Source of the DNA: an uncultured Clostridia bacterium
GTDB taxonomy: Bacteria > Bacillota > Clostridia > HGM11514
Direction: 5' to 3'
Length of the DNA stretch: 23,396 nt
NCBI GenBank assembly: GCA_902478725.1
Contig: CABSMD010000018.1
Span: forward strand, 1 to 23,396
Made by a program: the position numbers and the translations under genes. The notes under the pieces were generated by a model, which was given only the letters and a program-made list of their open reading frames with translations, was not told where the DNA came from and searched no databases. Each line of letters begins with the position of its first letter. Positions within the stretch are counted from its first letter, which is position 1. This document shows positions 15,480-22,560 of this stretch, one piece after another.

Positions 15480-16049
15480 ATGCTCTACCGTTACCTGTAC
15501 ATGGGCTTTGGTTCGCCCGGGGACATAAAGGGGAAGGAAACAACACACCATGTTTTTCTGTCGGCCTGGGATGGCAAGCTGTTTTTGTATTATGAGACAG
15601 ATCAAAAGGACGCACCACCGGAGTCGGTGGTAAGCGGACTGCCAAAATCCCTCCCGGACGGGACGGCATGGATTTTGATGCCGGAAATTTTTCACTATTC
15701 CGCTATCACAAACGGAGAAGACTGGAAACGTAAAATACCCAAAACCCCAAGCATCCGCGTCGTTTATCTGAGACCGGAGATGGTGGCGAGCTATGTCTTT
15801 TACCATTACCAGTTGCAGGAGGAGAAGCGGCACCGGGGGGATAAGTATTATATGATCGGGTTGCTGGGCAATTTTTTGGTCTCCTATAACGAAATGCCGG
15901 TAGAGTTGGACGATGGGAAACAAAAGGGTTCCCTCAAAACACACAATACCCCGCGCGACTGGCATGGTCTCATGGAGCTGCATTTTGCACCATGGGAGGA
16001 CTTTGACGGCGCATGGCGGGAGACAACCCCCGTTTTTTACCGGCAGTAA
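15480..16049 (+). CDS. Conserved-looking protein of unknown function, last gene of the flavoprotein operon
   Basis: A 189-aa soluble protein that I do not recognise. The ATG at 15480 is chosen over the in-frame GTG at 15471 because AAAGGAG (15465-15471) is then at the correct eight-base distance. There is no signal peptide or membrane segment. It is rich in aromatic residues (YRYLYMGFG at the start, KLFLYYET, SYVFYHYQLQEEKRHRGDKYY, DWHGLMELHFAPWEDFDGAW) and looks like an alpha/beta protein. It begins five bases after the FAD oxidoreductase gene, and an intrinsic terminator follows 56 bases after its stop codon, so it is the third member of that unit. A role as a sugar-binding or tautomerising partner is possible but not supported by a motif. 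Confidence 0.7.
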   Translation: MLYRYLYMGFGSPGDIKGKETTHHVFLSAWDGKLFLYYETDQKDAPPESVVSGLPKSLPDGTAWILMPEIFHYSAITNGEDWKRKIPKTPSIRVVYLRPEMVASYVFYHYQLQEEKRHRGDKYYMIGLLGNFLVSYNEMPVELDDGKQKGSLKTHNTPRDWHGLMELHFAPWEDFDGAWRETTPVFYRQ

Positions 16050-16088
16050 AATCGATTGTATCGGGAAAGACTATTTTAGCGTATAAAA

Positions 16089-16955
16089 TTACAAATCATC
16101 CGTTTCAAACACCGGCAGGCGAGCCGGTGTTTGTTTTTCTTTACGGTAACGGGCCGGCGTGTTGCCGGCAATCGTCTTAAAAACCCTGTAAAAGTGATGC
16201 AGGTTGCCAAAGCCACATTCACTGCCGATAAAATCAATGGATTTTTCGGTACTCACCAGCAACTTCTGCGCCGCAATCACACGCCGGTATTGTAGATATT
16301 CGATGATGGTAAAGCCGGTGATTTCTTTGAAAATATGGCACATATGATATTTGTTCAGATTCATCTGGGCCGCCAACTCATCAAGCGTGAGGGCCTGGGC
16401 GTAGGATTTGTCGATGGCCTGAATCAGGCGCTTGACCTGTTCCTCTTTACAGTCCCCCTGCTGCGGCGCCGTATGCTTGCGCAGGCCGTCAAGCTTGGCA
16501 ATCAGAAAGAGGAAGTTTACTTTGAGCAGCAGCTCGCGCGTTTCACCGCTTTTTTGATATTGCTTATAAATTTCCTGCATCACAGACTCCAGTTCGTTTC
16601 GATGCTTGAGGGTCGTGGAAAACCGCCGGACGGGGCTTTTTTCCAGCTGCTCAAACAGGGGCAGCGCGCCGGAGGCCTTAAGCAGGGGCAGGATATACTC
16701 CTTTTTAAAGTTAATGACATACCTCTCGTAATGGGGAGAGGTATGATAAATGGACCGGTGCAATTCATAGGCCCTGATAAATACGATATCGCCGTCTTTG
16801 ATATGGTATTTATTGTCCTTGTTAAAAAAGTCCAGCTCCGCCCGTTTATAATACATGATCTCATAAGCGTCATGGTAGTGCCCTTCCGTGACGGCAAACT
16901 GGCTTTCGGTATTTTTATATTCCATAAAAAAAGAGGAAGTCCGTTCCAGATTCAT
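16089..16955 (-). CDS. AraC-family transcriptional regulator (fourth)
   Basis: A 288-aa AraC/XylS-type regulator, transcribed towards the flavoprotein operon. The ATG at 16955 follows GGGAGGCGATGGG. The cupin starts at about residue 23 (TEGHYHDAYEIMYY) with a clear metal-type HxH, and ends with GDIVFIRAYELH. The double helix-turn-helix covers about residues 180-280: LDELAAQMNLNKYHMCHIF, then GSECGFGNLHHFYRVFKTIA followed by GNTPARYRKEK. It has a near-perfect sigma-A promoter of its own. Its last codons contain the terminator of the convergent operon, so the 3' ends of the two transcripts would overlap. It is a candidate regulator of the flavoprotein unit. Confidence 0.93.
   Translation of the reverse strand: MNLERTSSFFMEYKNTESQFAVTEGHYHDAYEIMYYKRAELDFFNKDNKYHIKDGDIVFIRAYELHRSIYHTSPHYERYVINFKKEYILPLLKASGALPLFEQLEKSPVRRFSTTLKHRNELESVMQEIYKQYQKSGETRELLLKVNFLFLIAKLDGLRKHTAPQQGDCKEEQVKRLIQAIDKSYAQALTLDELAAQMNLNKYHMCHIFKEITGFTIIEYLQYRRVIAAQKLLVSTEKSIDFIGSECGFGNLHHFYRVFKTIAGNTPARYRKEKQTPARLPVFETDDL
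16106..16142 (+). terminator. Intrinsic terminator of the flavoprotein operon, inside the convergent AraC gene
   Basis: CAAACACCGGC (16106-16116) pairs perfectly with GCCGGTGTTTG (16123-16133) around a six-base loop and is followed by TTTTTCTTT on the plus strand. The stem lies within the last codons of the minus-strand AraC gene (stop at 16089), so the sequence serves as both terminator and coding DNA. Confidence 0.88.
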
Positions 16956-16996
16956 CCCATCGCCTCCCTGGCCGCATCATACGACTGTTTGTTTTT

Positions 16997-17024
16997 ATTA
17001 TAGCCGAAAACGAAAAAATGTCAA
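16997..17024 (-). promoter_or_regulatory. Consensus sigma-A promoter of the fourth AraC gene
   Basis: On the minus strand TTGACA (17019-17024) and TATAAT (16997-17002) both match consensus perfectly, with a 16-base spacer. The -35 hexamer overlaps the TGA stop codon of the upstream DNA glycosylase gene (17021-17023). The predicted leader is about 35 bases. Confidence 0.85.
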
Positions 17025-17659
17025 GGTACCTCACACTCCTCACGCAGAGGACAGCCCTCGCATGAGGGTTTTACGCGGCAGTGCTCCTTACAGTGACGGA
17101 CGATCAAGGCATGGTATTCGTTAAAGCACCCGGCGGGTACGTTTTGAGCAAGGCTGTCGGCCAGGCTGTCATAGGAAAAGTCGCTGTCAAACCCCAGCCT
17201 CTGGAATAAACGCCTGGTATAGGCGTCAACCACGAAGCGTTCCCGCCCAAACGCATAGAGCAAAATGGAATCCGCCGTTTCCTTTCCGATCCCATGGATT
17301 GCAAGCAATTCTTCACGTAACACACCGGTAGGGACTGCCTGCACCTTTTGTTCGTCAAACTGGTACTTCTGATACCATTCCAAAAAGAATTTTATTTTTT
17401 TAGCCTTTTGGTTATAGTACCCGCTGGGCCGGATCCTCTCCCCCAAAGCCGCAGGATCCATGGCCCAAAGCTGCTTTGGGGTAAGGGAATCCCGCAGGGC
17501 TTCGATGCAGCGTTCTACGTTGGTCCAGGCGGTATTTTGAGTCAGAATTGCGCCGATCATCATTTCGAACGCGCTTTCGGCGGGCCACCAGTGCTGCTCT
17601 TTGTAATGGTCAAACAGCAAATCATAGATAAGCATTGCGCCGGTTTCAAACTGTTTCAT
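17021..17659 (-). CDS. Endonuclease III-like DNA glycosylase (HhH-GPD, 4Fe-4S)
   Basis: A 212-aa base-excision DNA repair glycosylase. The helix-hairpin-helix is LLAIHGIGKETADSILLYA (about 118-136), followed by the catalytic Asp in FVVDAYTRR (D145). The C-terminal cysteines C194, C200, C203 and C209 (spacing 5-2-5) should hold the 4Fe-4S cluster. In the loop GIGKETA, E127 replaces the Lys that gives E. coli endonuclease III its AP-lyase activity. This points to a monofunctional glycosylase of the MagIII/3-methyladenine type, also suggested by SGYYNQKAKKI. The start follows AAAGGAG with an eleven-base spacer. It is flanked upstream by the HtrA terminator and downstream by the promoter of the AraC gene. 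The family is certain, the exact damaged base is not. Confidence 0.9.
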   Translation of the reverse strand: MKQFETGAMLIYDLLFDHYKEQHWWPAESAFEMMIGAILTQNTAWTNVERCIEALRDSLTPKQLWAMDPAALGERIRPSGYYNQKAKKIKFFLEWYQKYQFDEQKVQAVPTGVLREELLAIHGIGKETADSILLYAFGRERFVVDAYTRRLFQRLGFDSDFSYDSLADSLAQNVPAGCFNEYHALIVRHCKEHCRVKPSCEGCPLREECEVP

Positions 17660-17689
17660 CGGTACAGGCTCTCCTTTGTATCATTTTAG

Positions 17690-17726
17690 AATAAAGCAAA
17701 AGATCCGCACAGAAGCTGTGCGGATC
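17690..17726 (-). terminator. Intrinsic terminator after the HtrA gene
   Basis: On the minus strand GATCCGCACAG (17716-17726) pairs perfectly with CTGTGCGGATC (17702-17712) around a three-base loop and is followed by TTTTGCTTTATTC. It starts 16 bases after the stop codon at 17742. Confidence 0.88.
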
Positions 17727-17741
17727 CTGCCGCTTTATCAT

Positions 17742-18968
17742 TTATTGCGATGTGGTTGGTTTGTCCTCTCCAAGTTCGACTTCAACGGTCAGCTTTTGCC
17801 CTCTGCGGTCAATCTCAAATTTGAGCTTGTCGCCTATCTGGTGGGAATCGCGGATATTGTTGATATCTTCCACCGTCTTGACCTCCTGGTCCTCCACCTT
17901 TGTGATGACGTCGCCCGCCTTGATTCCGGCACGCTCCGCACCGGAGAAAGGCGTAACCTCAACAACATACACGCCGGTGACATACCCATAGGTACGGGCC
18001 ATTTCCTGCGTCATCTCCCTGCCGGAGAGTCCGATGACCGGACGCCCTTTGACATAACCGTCCTCCATCAGGTCTTGTATGATCGGCTTCGCTTCATTGA
18101 TCGGAATCGCAAAGCCCAGGCCCTCTACGTCGCCGCTTGAGATTTTAACCGTATTGATTCCAACAACCTCCCCGTAGGAGTTGACCAGCGCGCCGCCGGA
18201 ATTACCGGGGTTGATCGCAGCATCGGTCTGGATCAGGGTCAATTGCTTGCCTTCCACTGTTACGCTCCGGTTGAGCGCGCTGATGACGCCCTTGGTCACC
18301 GTACCGGCAAACTCGGTTCCAAGTGGGTTGCCGATCGCGATGGCCGTTTCACCGGCCTTTAAATCCGCGGAATCGCCGAAGGTCGCGTAAGGAAGCTCCT
18401 TGCCGGCTTCAATCTTGAGGACGGCCAGATCGGTCTGCGGGTCGGTGCCAATGACCTTCGCCGCGTATTCCTCGCTGTTATTTAAGATAACCTTCAGGCT
18501 GGACGCATTTTCAATGACATGGTTATTGGTTACAATATAACCATCCGCGTTGATGATGATGCCGGAGCCGCTGCCCTGCTCCACATTCTGCTGAAAGAAG
18601 TTGGCACTGTTGATGATGCCTACTACGGCCGGGCCGACTTTTTCGGCGACGTCCTCATCAGCAAGCTTTGTCCGTCCCTTATTACTGATTGTGCTGGCGT
18701 TGTTTTCATCCGCCGCCTCGTTGGAGTAATAGCTGACCTGCGGCTGCCCACCGGGATGCGCTTTGCCGAATCCCAACAGAATTCCCGTAGAAAGCAAACT
18801 GCCCAGCACCGCACCGACCAAAGCAAAGGAAATGTACTTTAAGGCATGTCCCTTTTTCTTGACCCGTTCGGTATAGATGGGTTTTCCTGTTTCCATCCGT
18901 GCATTGTCCGGTTGCATATTTTCGTCTTTTCTTGGTTCTTCCCAATTGTAAAAATTATTGTTATCCAT
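17742..18968 (-). CDS. htrA: Membrane-anchored HtrA/DegP-type serine protease
   Basis: A 408-aa quality-control protease acting outside the cell membrane. The order is: cytoplasmic N-terminus of about 44 residues; one membrane segment about 45-67; trypsin-like domain about 100-295; one PDZ domain about 305-395. The catalytic triad is visible: H150 in VTNNHVIEN, D180 in TDLAVLKI and S257 in NPGNSGGALV. PDZ residues include AGIKAGDVITKVEDQEV. Length and layout match Bacillus and Clostridia HtrA proteins. The ATG follows GGAGGATTGGATC. A strong terminator ends the transcript. It could be controlled by the histidine kinase and regulator encoded 1.3 kb upstream on the same strand, as CssRS does in Bacillus, but that is only a parallel. 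Confidence 0.94.
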   Translation of the reverse strand: MDNNNFYNWEEPRKDENMQPDNARMETGKPIYTERVKKKGHALKYISFALVGAVLGSLLSTGILLGFGKAHPGGQPQVSYYSNEAADENNASTISNKGRTKLADEDVAEKVGPAVVGIINSANFFQQNVEQGSGSGIIINADGYIVTNNHVIENASSLKVILNNSEEYAAKVIGTDPQTDLAVLKIEAGKELPYATFGDSADLKAGETAIAIGNPLGTEFAGTVTKGVISALNRSVTVEGKQLTLIQTDAAINPGNSGGALVNSYGEVVGINTVKISSGDVEGLGFAIPINEAKPIIQDLMEDGYVKGRPVIGLSGREMTQEMARTYGYVTGVYVVEVTPFSGAERAGIKAGDVITKVEDQEVKTVEDINNIRDSHQIGDKLKFEIDRRGQKLTVEVELGEDKPTTSQ

Positions 18969-19057
18969 GATCCAATCCTCCGTTTCTGATTTAGTATGGC
19001 TTTATTGTACTATAAGGTTTTGACAAGAGTATGAACGAAATGTAAATGTTGCATTTT

Positions 19058-19621
19058 TTATTCCTCTTTCCGGATATGGTTGGCTGTATCCGCATCCAGC
19101 AATTCCCGCAGCTTTAGGAGGATCGGATGGGTTGAAAAATATTGTTTTCCATATTCCAAATTAAAATTATAGTCGAAATCAGGGGGATTTTTCCCCTGGT
19201 TGTGTTGTATGATTGTCTCCGCTTTATCCAATGCTTTAACCAGCCTGGCCTCCGCCGTAGCAGTATCGTTGTATTCGTTCCACAGGGCCAAAAGCTCTCC
19301 TTGCCGATCTTCCGGCAGCTGCGAGAGCACACGCTGCACATCCCGTTCTTCCGCTATGTGTTTTTCCATTTCGTTTGGATGAGAGGCCGCCGAGATATCA
19401 CCCATATAAATTTCACCCAAATCATGGATTAGGCACATCATCAGCGTTTTACCGAGGTCAACTCCGAAAGAAGGGGCAAGCAGCCCTGCCAGCAACGCTA
19501 ACCGCCAGGAATGCTCCGCTGTGCTTTCCCGTCTTCCGCTGGAAGTCCACGCCTCCCGCAAAACGGATTTTAACCCTTCTGCCTGTTTTATAAACTCAAC
19601 ATATTTTTCCGTATTTTCCAT
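19058..19621 (-). CDS. HD-domain hydrolase, YfbR/HDDC2-like 5'-nucleotidase
   Basis: A 187-aa metal-dependent phosphohydrolase. The HD motif residues are H37 (in STAEHSWRLALLAG), H66-D67 with E70 (LIHDLGEIYMGDI), and the later Asp in VKALDKAETIIQ. These match the YfbR/HDDC2 group, whose known members remove the 5' phosphate from (deoxy)nucleoside monophosphates; nucleotide salvage or pool balance is the likely role. The ATG follows GGAGGGAATGAT. It starts 24 bases after the end of the YdeI-like gene and is probably transcribed with it. The exact nucleotide preference is unknown. Confidence 0.87.
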   Translation of the reverse strand: MENTEKYVEFIKQAEGLKSVLREAWTSSGRRESTAEHSWRLALLAGLLAPSFGVDLGKTLMMCLIHDLGEIYMGDISAASHPNEMEKHIAEERDVQRVLSQLPEDRQGELLALWNEYNDTATAEARLVKALDKAETIIQHNQGKNPPDFDYNFNLEYGKQYFSTHPILLKLRELLDADTANHIRKEE

Positions 19622-19645
19622 ATCATTCCCTCCATGCGTTACTGG

Positions 19646-20200
19646 TTACATTGGTTTTAGGTTTTTGTTGAGCCGTTCGACCATCCATGACAAGCGTTTT
19701 GTACGCCCCGCCTCTGTCTTTGCGTCAAGATATGCCCGGGTATATGTTTTCTTTACGGATAAAGGCATTGACAGAAAATTTGTATAAGCAGGATCTTTTA
19801 ATAGATCCGATAAAGCAAGGATCTGTTCCTCTGTAACCGGCGGAGCCTTCGGGGCATCCCACTGACCATTTTTCTTGGCTTCTTCTATTTTCATCCTTCC
19901 ATAACCGGTCATGATCCCTTGTTTCTCCAGCTTTTCAGCCAACGCTTTGTTTTTCTCAGACCACCTACTGTTTTCTCTTCGTAAAGAAAAATACTTTTTA
20001 TAGGCTTTGTCATCTATACTTTTCATTTGTCCGTCAATCCATCCGAAACAAAGGGCTTCTTCCAGCGCTTCCCCTGCCTTTATCGTTTTCGGCCCGCCAG
20101 CCTTGCCAAATAGCAGCCAAACTCCAGCACTGGACAGGCAATGATCACCCAGCCAATTTCGAAAGTGCTCTCTGCTGGAAAACTCCATAATTTCACACAT
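19646..20200 (-). CDS. YdeI/OmpD-associated family protein
   Basis: A 184-aa soluble protein of the YdeI type. Recognisable parts are the N-terminal EHFRNWLGDH region, EALCFGWIDGQMKSID followed by KKYFSLRRENSRWSEKN (about residues 45-90), and the C-terminal TKRLSWMVERLN, all typical of this family. The biochemical role of the family is not established; some members are linked to resistance to cationic peptides. The ATG at 20200 follows GGGAGTATGCGTT; an internal ATG at residue 5 is a less likely start. It is the upstream member of a two-gene unit with the HD hydrolase. The family is secure by eye, the function unknown. Confidence 0.82.
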   Translation of the reverse strand: MCEIMEFSSREHFRNWLGDHCLSSAGVWLLFGKAGGPKTIKAGEALEEALCFGWIDGQMKSIDDKAYKKYFSLRRENSRWSEKNKALAEKLEKQGIMTGYGRMKIEEAKKNGQWDAPKAPPVTEEQILALSDLLKDPAYTNFLSMPLSVKKTYTRAYLDAKTEAGRTKRLSWMVERLNKNLKPM

Positions 20201-20307
20201 AACGCATACTCCCTTATTTCACCTTAATCGAACCAAGGCGGATTTTGGACAGCACTGCATACCTCTCTTATGCATATGCCGGAGGGCAGGAAAGACTCAA
20301 ACCGAAA

Positions 20308-21711
20308 CTATTTTTTATATGGCAGGGTAAAGGTAAACACTGTACCGTTTTTCAGGTCGCTGCTGGCTGTGATGCTCTGGCCGTGCCGGGCAATGATGCT
20401 CTGGACGATATGAAGTCCCAGTCCGACGCCGTTTTTAATTCCTCGTGACTTATCGGTCTTATAAAAGCGGTCGAAGATATGCTTTAAATCAACAGGCGCG
20501 ATTACCTCTCCGGTATTGCGCACCGAAACCGAAACCACCTGACCGTCCATCCTTACATTAATAGAAATCTCGCCGCCGGGGTTGGCAAACTTGACCGCAT
20601 TGTCCACTAGGTTTGTGATGACCCGCTGGATGCTGTCGCGGTCTGCCTCTACCTGTGTGGTTTCATCGCAGAAACAGATTTCCACATCTATATTTTTTTC
20701 GGTTATGATTTTTTCAAAACCAATCAGTACAACACGGATCAGTTCGTTGATATCGAACACAGACGGCTGAAATTCTCCCTGCCCGTCCCGGTAACGCTCA
20801 GCATACAGCAAGTCGTTGACCAGCCGGGTCAACCGCTTGGTCTCACTCAAAACCACTCTTAGGTACTCGTTCTGCCGGTCCGGAGTAATGGTTCCATCCA
20901 AAATTCCCTCTACAAAACCGGCAATCGTGGTCATGGGGGTACGCAGCTCGTGTGAAACGTCCGCTACGAACGCCCGCCGGTTTTTTTCCAAATTATCCAG
21001 CGCATCGGTCATGTCGTTAAACGCCCGCGCCAATTCCCCAATTTCATCATCGGAGGTAATCTCAATACGGGTTTCGAACTTGCCGCTTGCAAAATCTTCC
21101 GCCGCACGTTTCATCTTTTTGATCGGCTGGGACAGCTTGTTCGACACAATATACATAACGATGAACGCAACCCCCATGGAAATTAAAACAGAAATCAAAA
21201 AGATAAGAAATACATCATAAAGAAGCTGGTTCACCTCCGGCATAGGGGAACAGATAAAAACCGCACCCTCGTTGCTTCCGTTTACGGGGAGAGGTATCCC
21301 AATCGTGAGTACCATAGTATCAAAGAGGCCCTCCAATGTTCCCAGCTTTTGCACGGTCTGCCCCTTAACCACATCCTCATACTGGTTGGGCTGCAAGACC
21401 GTACCGACGGCCGGCGATTCGTTAAGACGGGATGCAAAAACCACCTTTCCTTCCTTGCTGATGACAAATACGGCAGCTTGCAGGTTAAAGGAATAAGCGT
21501 CCAGATTGCGCTGGAACATGTCGGCTGCGGCGGCAGTGCCATACTCTACAACATAGGCTGTCAGATCGCGGATTTCGCGCGCATATTGCAGCAGGGAAGC
21601 CTGTTTTTTATCGATTACATAGCTTCGCATAATCCCAAAAAGGGAACCGCTGGTAATAGCGAAGGTGATAAACAATATCAGCAGATTCCCGGCAAATATC
21701 TTTTTAAACAA
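20308..21711 (-). CDS. Sensor histidine kinase with TTG start
   Basis: A 467-aa membrane kinase, partner of the response regulator encoded immediately upstream. The parts are: membrane segment about 6-26; extracytoplasmic PAS/Cache-like sensor about 30-155 (AVFVISKEGKVVFASR); second membrane segment about 160-187; HAMP about 188-240; HisKA with phospho-acceptor H254 in FVADVSHELRTPMTT; HATPase with NLVDNAVKFANPGG and GVGLGLHIVQSIIARHG. The start is TTG at 21711, one base past the regulator's stop codon, with GAGGTGA at the right distance. The next in-frame ATG would delete the first membrane segment. The pair should be translationally coupled. The signal sensed is unknown. Confidence 0.93.
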   Translation of the reverse strand: MFKKIFAGNLLILFITFAITSGSLFGIMRSYVIDKKQASLLQYAREIRDLTAYVVEYGTAAAADMFQRNLDAYSFNLQAAVFVISKEGKVVFASRLNESPAVGTVLQPNQYEDVVKGQTVQKLGTLEGLFDTMVLTIGIPLPVNGSNEGAVFICSPMPEVNQLLYDVFLIFLISVLISMGVAFIVMYIVSNKLSQPIKKMKRAAEDFASGKFETRIEITSDDEIGELARAFNDMTDALDNLEKNRRAFVADVSHELRTPMTTIAGFVEGILDGTITPDRQNEYLRVVLSETKRLTRLVNDLLYAERYRDGQGEFQPSVFDINELIRVVLIGFEKIITEKNIDVEICFCDETTQVEADRDSIQRVITNLVDNAVKFANPGGEISINVRMDGQVVSVSVRNTGEVIAPVDLKHIFDRFYKTDKSRGIKNGVGLGLHIVQSIIARHGQSITASSDLKNGTVFTFTLPYKK

Positions 21712-21712
21712 G

Positions 21713-22399
21713 CTACTTCACCTCAAATTTGTATCCGACGCCCCACACCGTCTTGAGTTGCCAATGAGGATTTTCCCCCAGCTTTTCGCGCAGCCGCTTG
21801 ATATGCACGTCCACTGTGCGGGTATCACCGTAGTAATCAAATCCCCAGACCTTGTCGAGCAGCTGCTCACGGGTAAACACCTGATTGGGGTTGGAGCAGA
21901 GGAAATACAGTACCTCCAGCTCCTTGGGAGGGATATCGATCTGTTTGCCGTTGATCTTCATCTCATAATTGGTTTGATTGACGATCAGGCCGGGATAGAC
22001 GACCTCTTTCATATCCGGCGCAGGCGTGCTGTCATATCGGCGCAACACCGCCTTGATCCGGGCGACCAATTCTTTGTTTTCAAATGGTTTGACAACGTAG
22101 TCGTCCGCGCCAAGCTCCAGTCCCAGCACCTTGTCGAAGGTCTCGCCCTTGGCGGTCAGCATGATGACCGGAATGTTGCTCACTTGGCGGATTTCCCGGC
22201 AGACTGCAAGGCCATCCTTTTTGGGCAGCATGATATCGAGCAGCACCAACGAAGGCGCTTCGTTTTTAAAAATGGAAAGAGCCTGTTCGCCGTCGAACGC
22301 AAGCAGCACCTCATAGCCTTCCTTCTCCAGATACAAACGGATTAGTTCGCAGATGTTTCTTTCATCGTCGACCACCAGAATCTTTATTTTTGTATCCAT
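21713..22399 (-). CDS. OmpR/PhoB-family response regulator
   Basis: A 228-aa DNA-binding regulator phosphorylated by the downstream kinase. The receiver domain spans about 4-120, with acidic residues D11 and D12 (VVDDE), phospho-acceptor D55 (LVLLDIMLPKKDG) and K105 in MLTAKGE. The winged-helix output domain spans about 130-226, with PPKELEVLYFLCSNPNQVFTR-type helices and RTVDVHIKRLREK as recognition helix. ATG at 22399 is preferred because GGCGGGTG lies at a proper distance. The GTG at 22408, nine bases upstream in frame, sits inside that ribosome binding site. Expression is from a TTGACA/TATAAT promoter divergent from ychF. Confidence 0.94.
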   Translation of the reverse strand: MDTKIKILVVDDERNICELIRLYLEKEGYEVLLAFDGEQALSIFKNEAPSLVLLDIMLPKKDGLAVCREIRQVSNIPVIMLTAKGETFDKVLGLELGADDYVVKPFENKELVARIKAVLRRYDSTPAPDMKEVVYPGLIVNQTNYEMKINGKQIDIPPKELEVLYFLCSNPNQVFTREQLLDKVWGFDYYGDTRTVDVHIKRLREKLGENPHWQLKTVWGVGYKFEVK

Positions 22400-22435
22400 A
22401 CTGTTCACCCGCCTTTTTCTTAAATTTAGGAAATA

Positions 22436-22465
22436 ATTATATCATTGTTCCCTGTAAATTGTCAA
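22436..22465 (-). promoter_or_regulatory. Consensus sigma-A promoter of the two-component operon
   Basis: On the minus strand TTGACA (22460-22465) and TATAAT (22436-22441) match consensus perfectly with an 18-base spacer, about 37 bases upstream of the response regulator ATG. Confidence 0.83.
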
Positions 22466-22472
22466 CGAACCA

Positions 22473-22501
22473 TTGCCAAATGGATTTTAATAAGCTATAA
22501 T
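22473..22501 (+). promoter_or_regulatory. Sigma-A promoter of ychF
   Basis: TTGCCA (22473-22478) and TATAAT (22496-22501) are 17 bases apart, eleven of twelve consensus positions. It lies back to back with the two-component promoter; their -35 boxes are only seven bases apart, so the two polymerases could compete. Confidence 0.83.
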
Positions 22502-22560
22502 GTTAGTGTTTCTTTTTAAATTGTTTTTATATCATAAATTAAAGGGAGTATTTGTTTTTA

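Noticed and set aside
18969..19057. TTGTCA and TACAAT as an HtrA promoter
   Set aside because: The two boxes are only about 11 bases apart, and no other properly spaced pair is convincing.
20255..20280. TGCATA-N7-TATGCA inverted repeat after the histidine kinase gene
   Set aside because: The stem is only six AT-rich base pairs and has no T tract, too weak to call a terminator.
21665..22345. 226-aa plus-strand open frame over the response regulator gene
   Set aside because: It is fully antisense to a response regulator with all family motifs; no start signal or known domain supports it.
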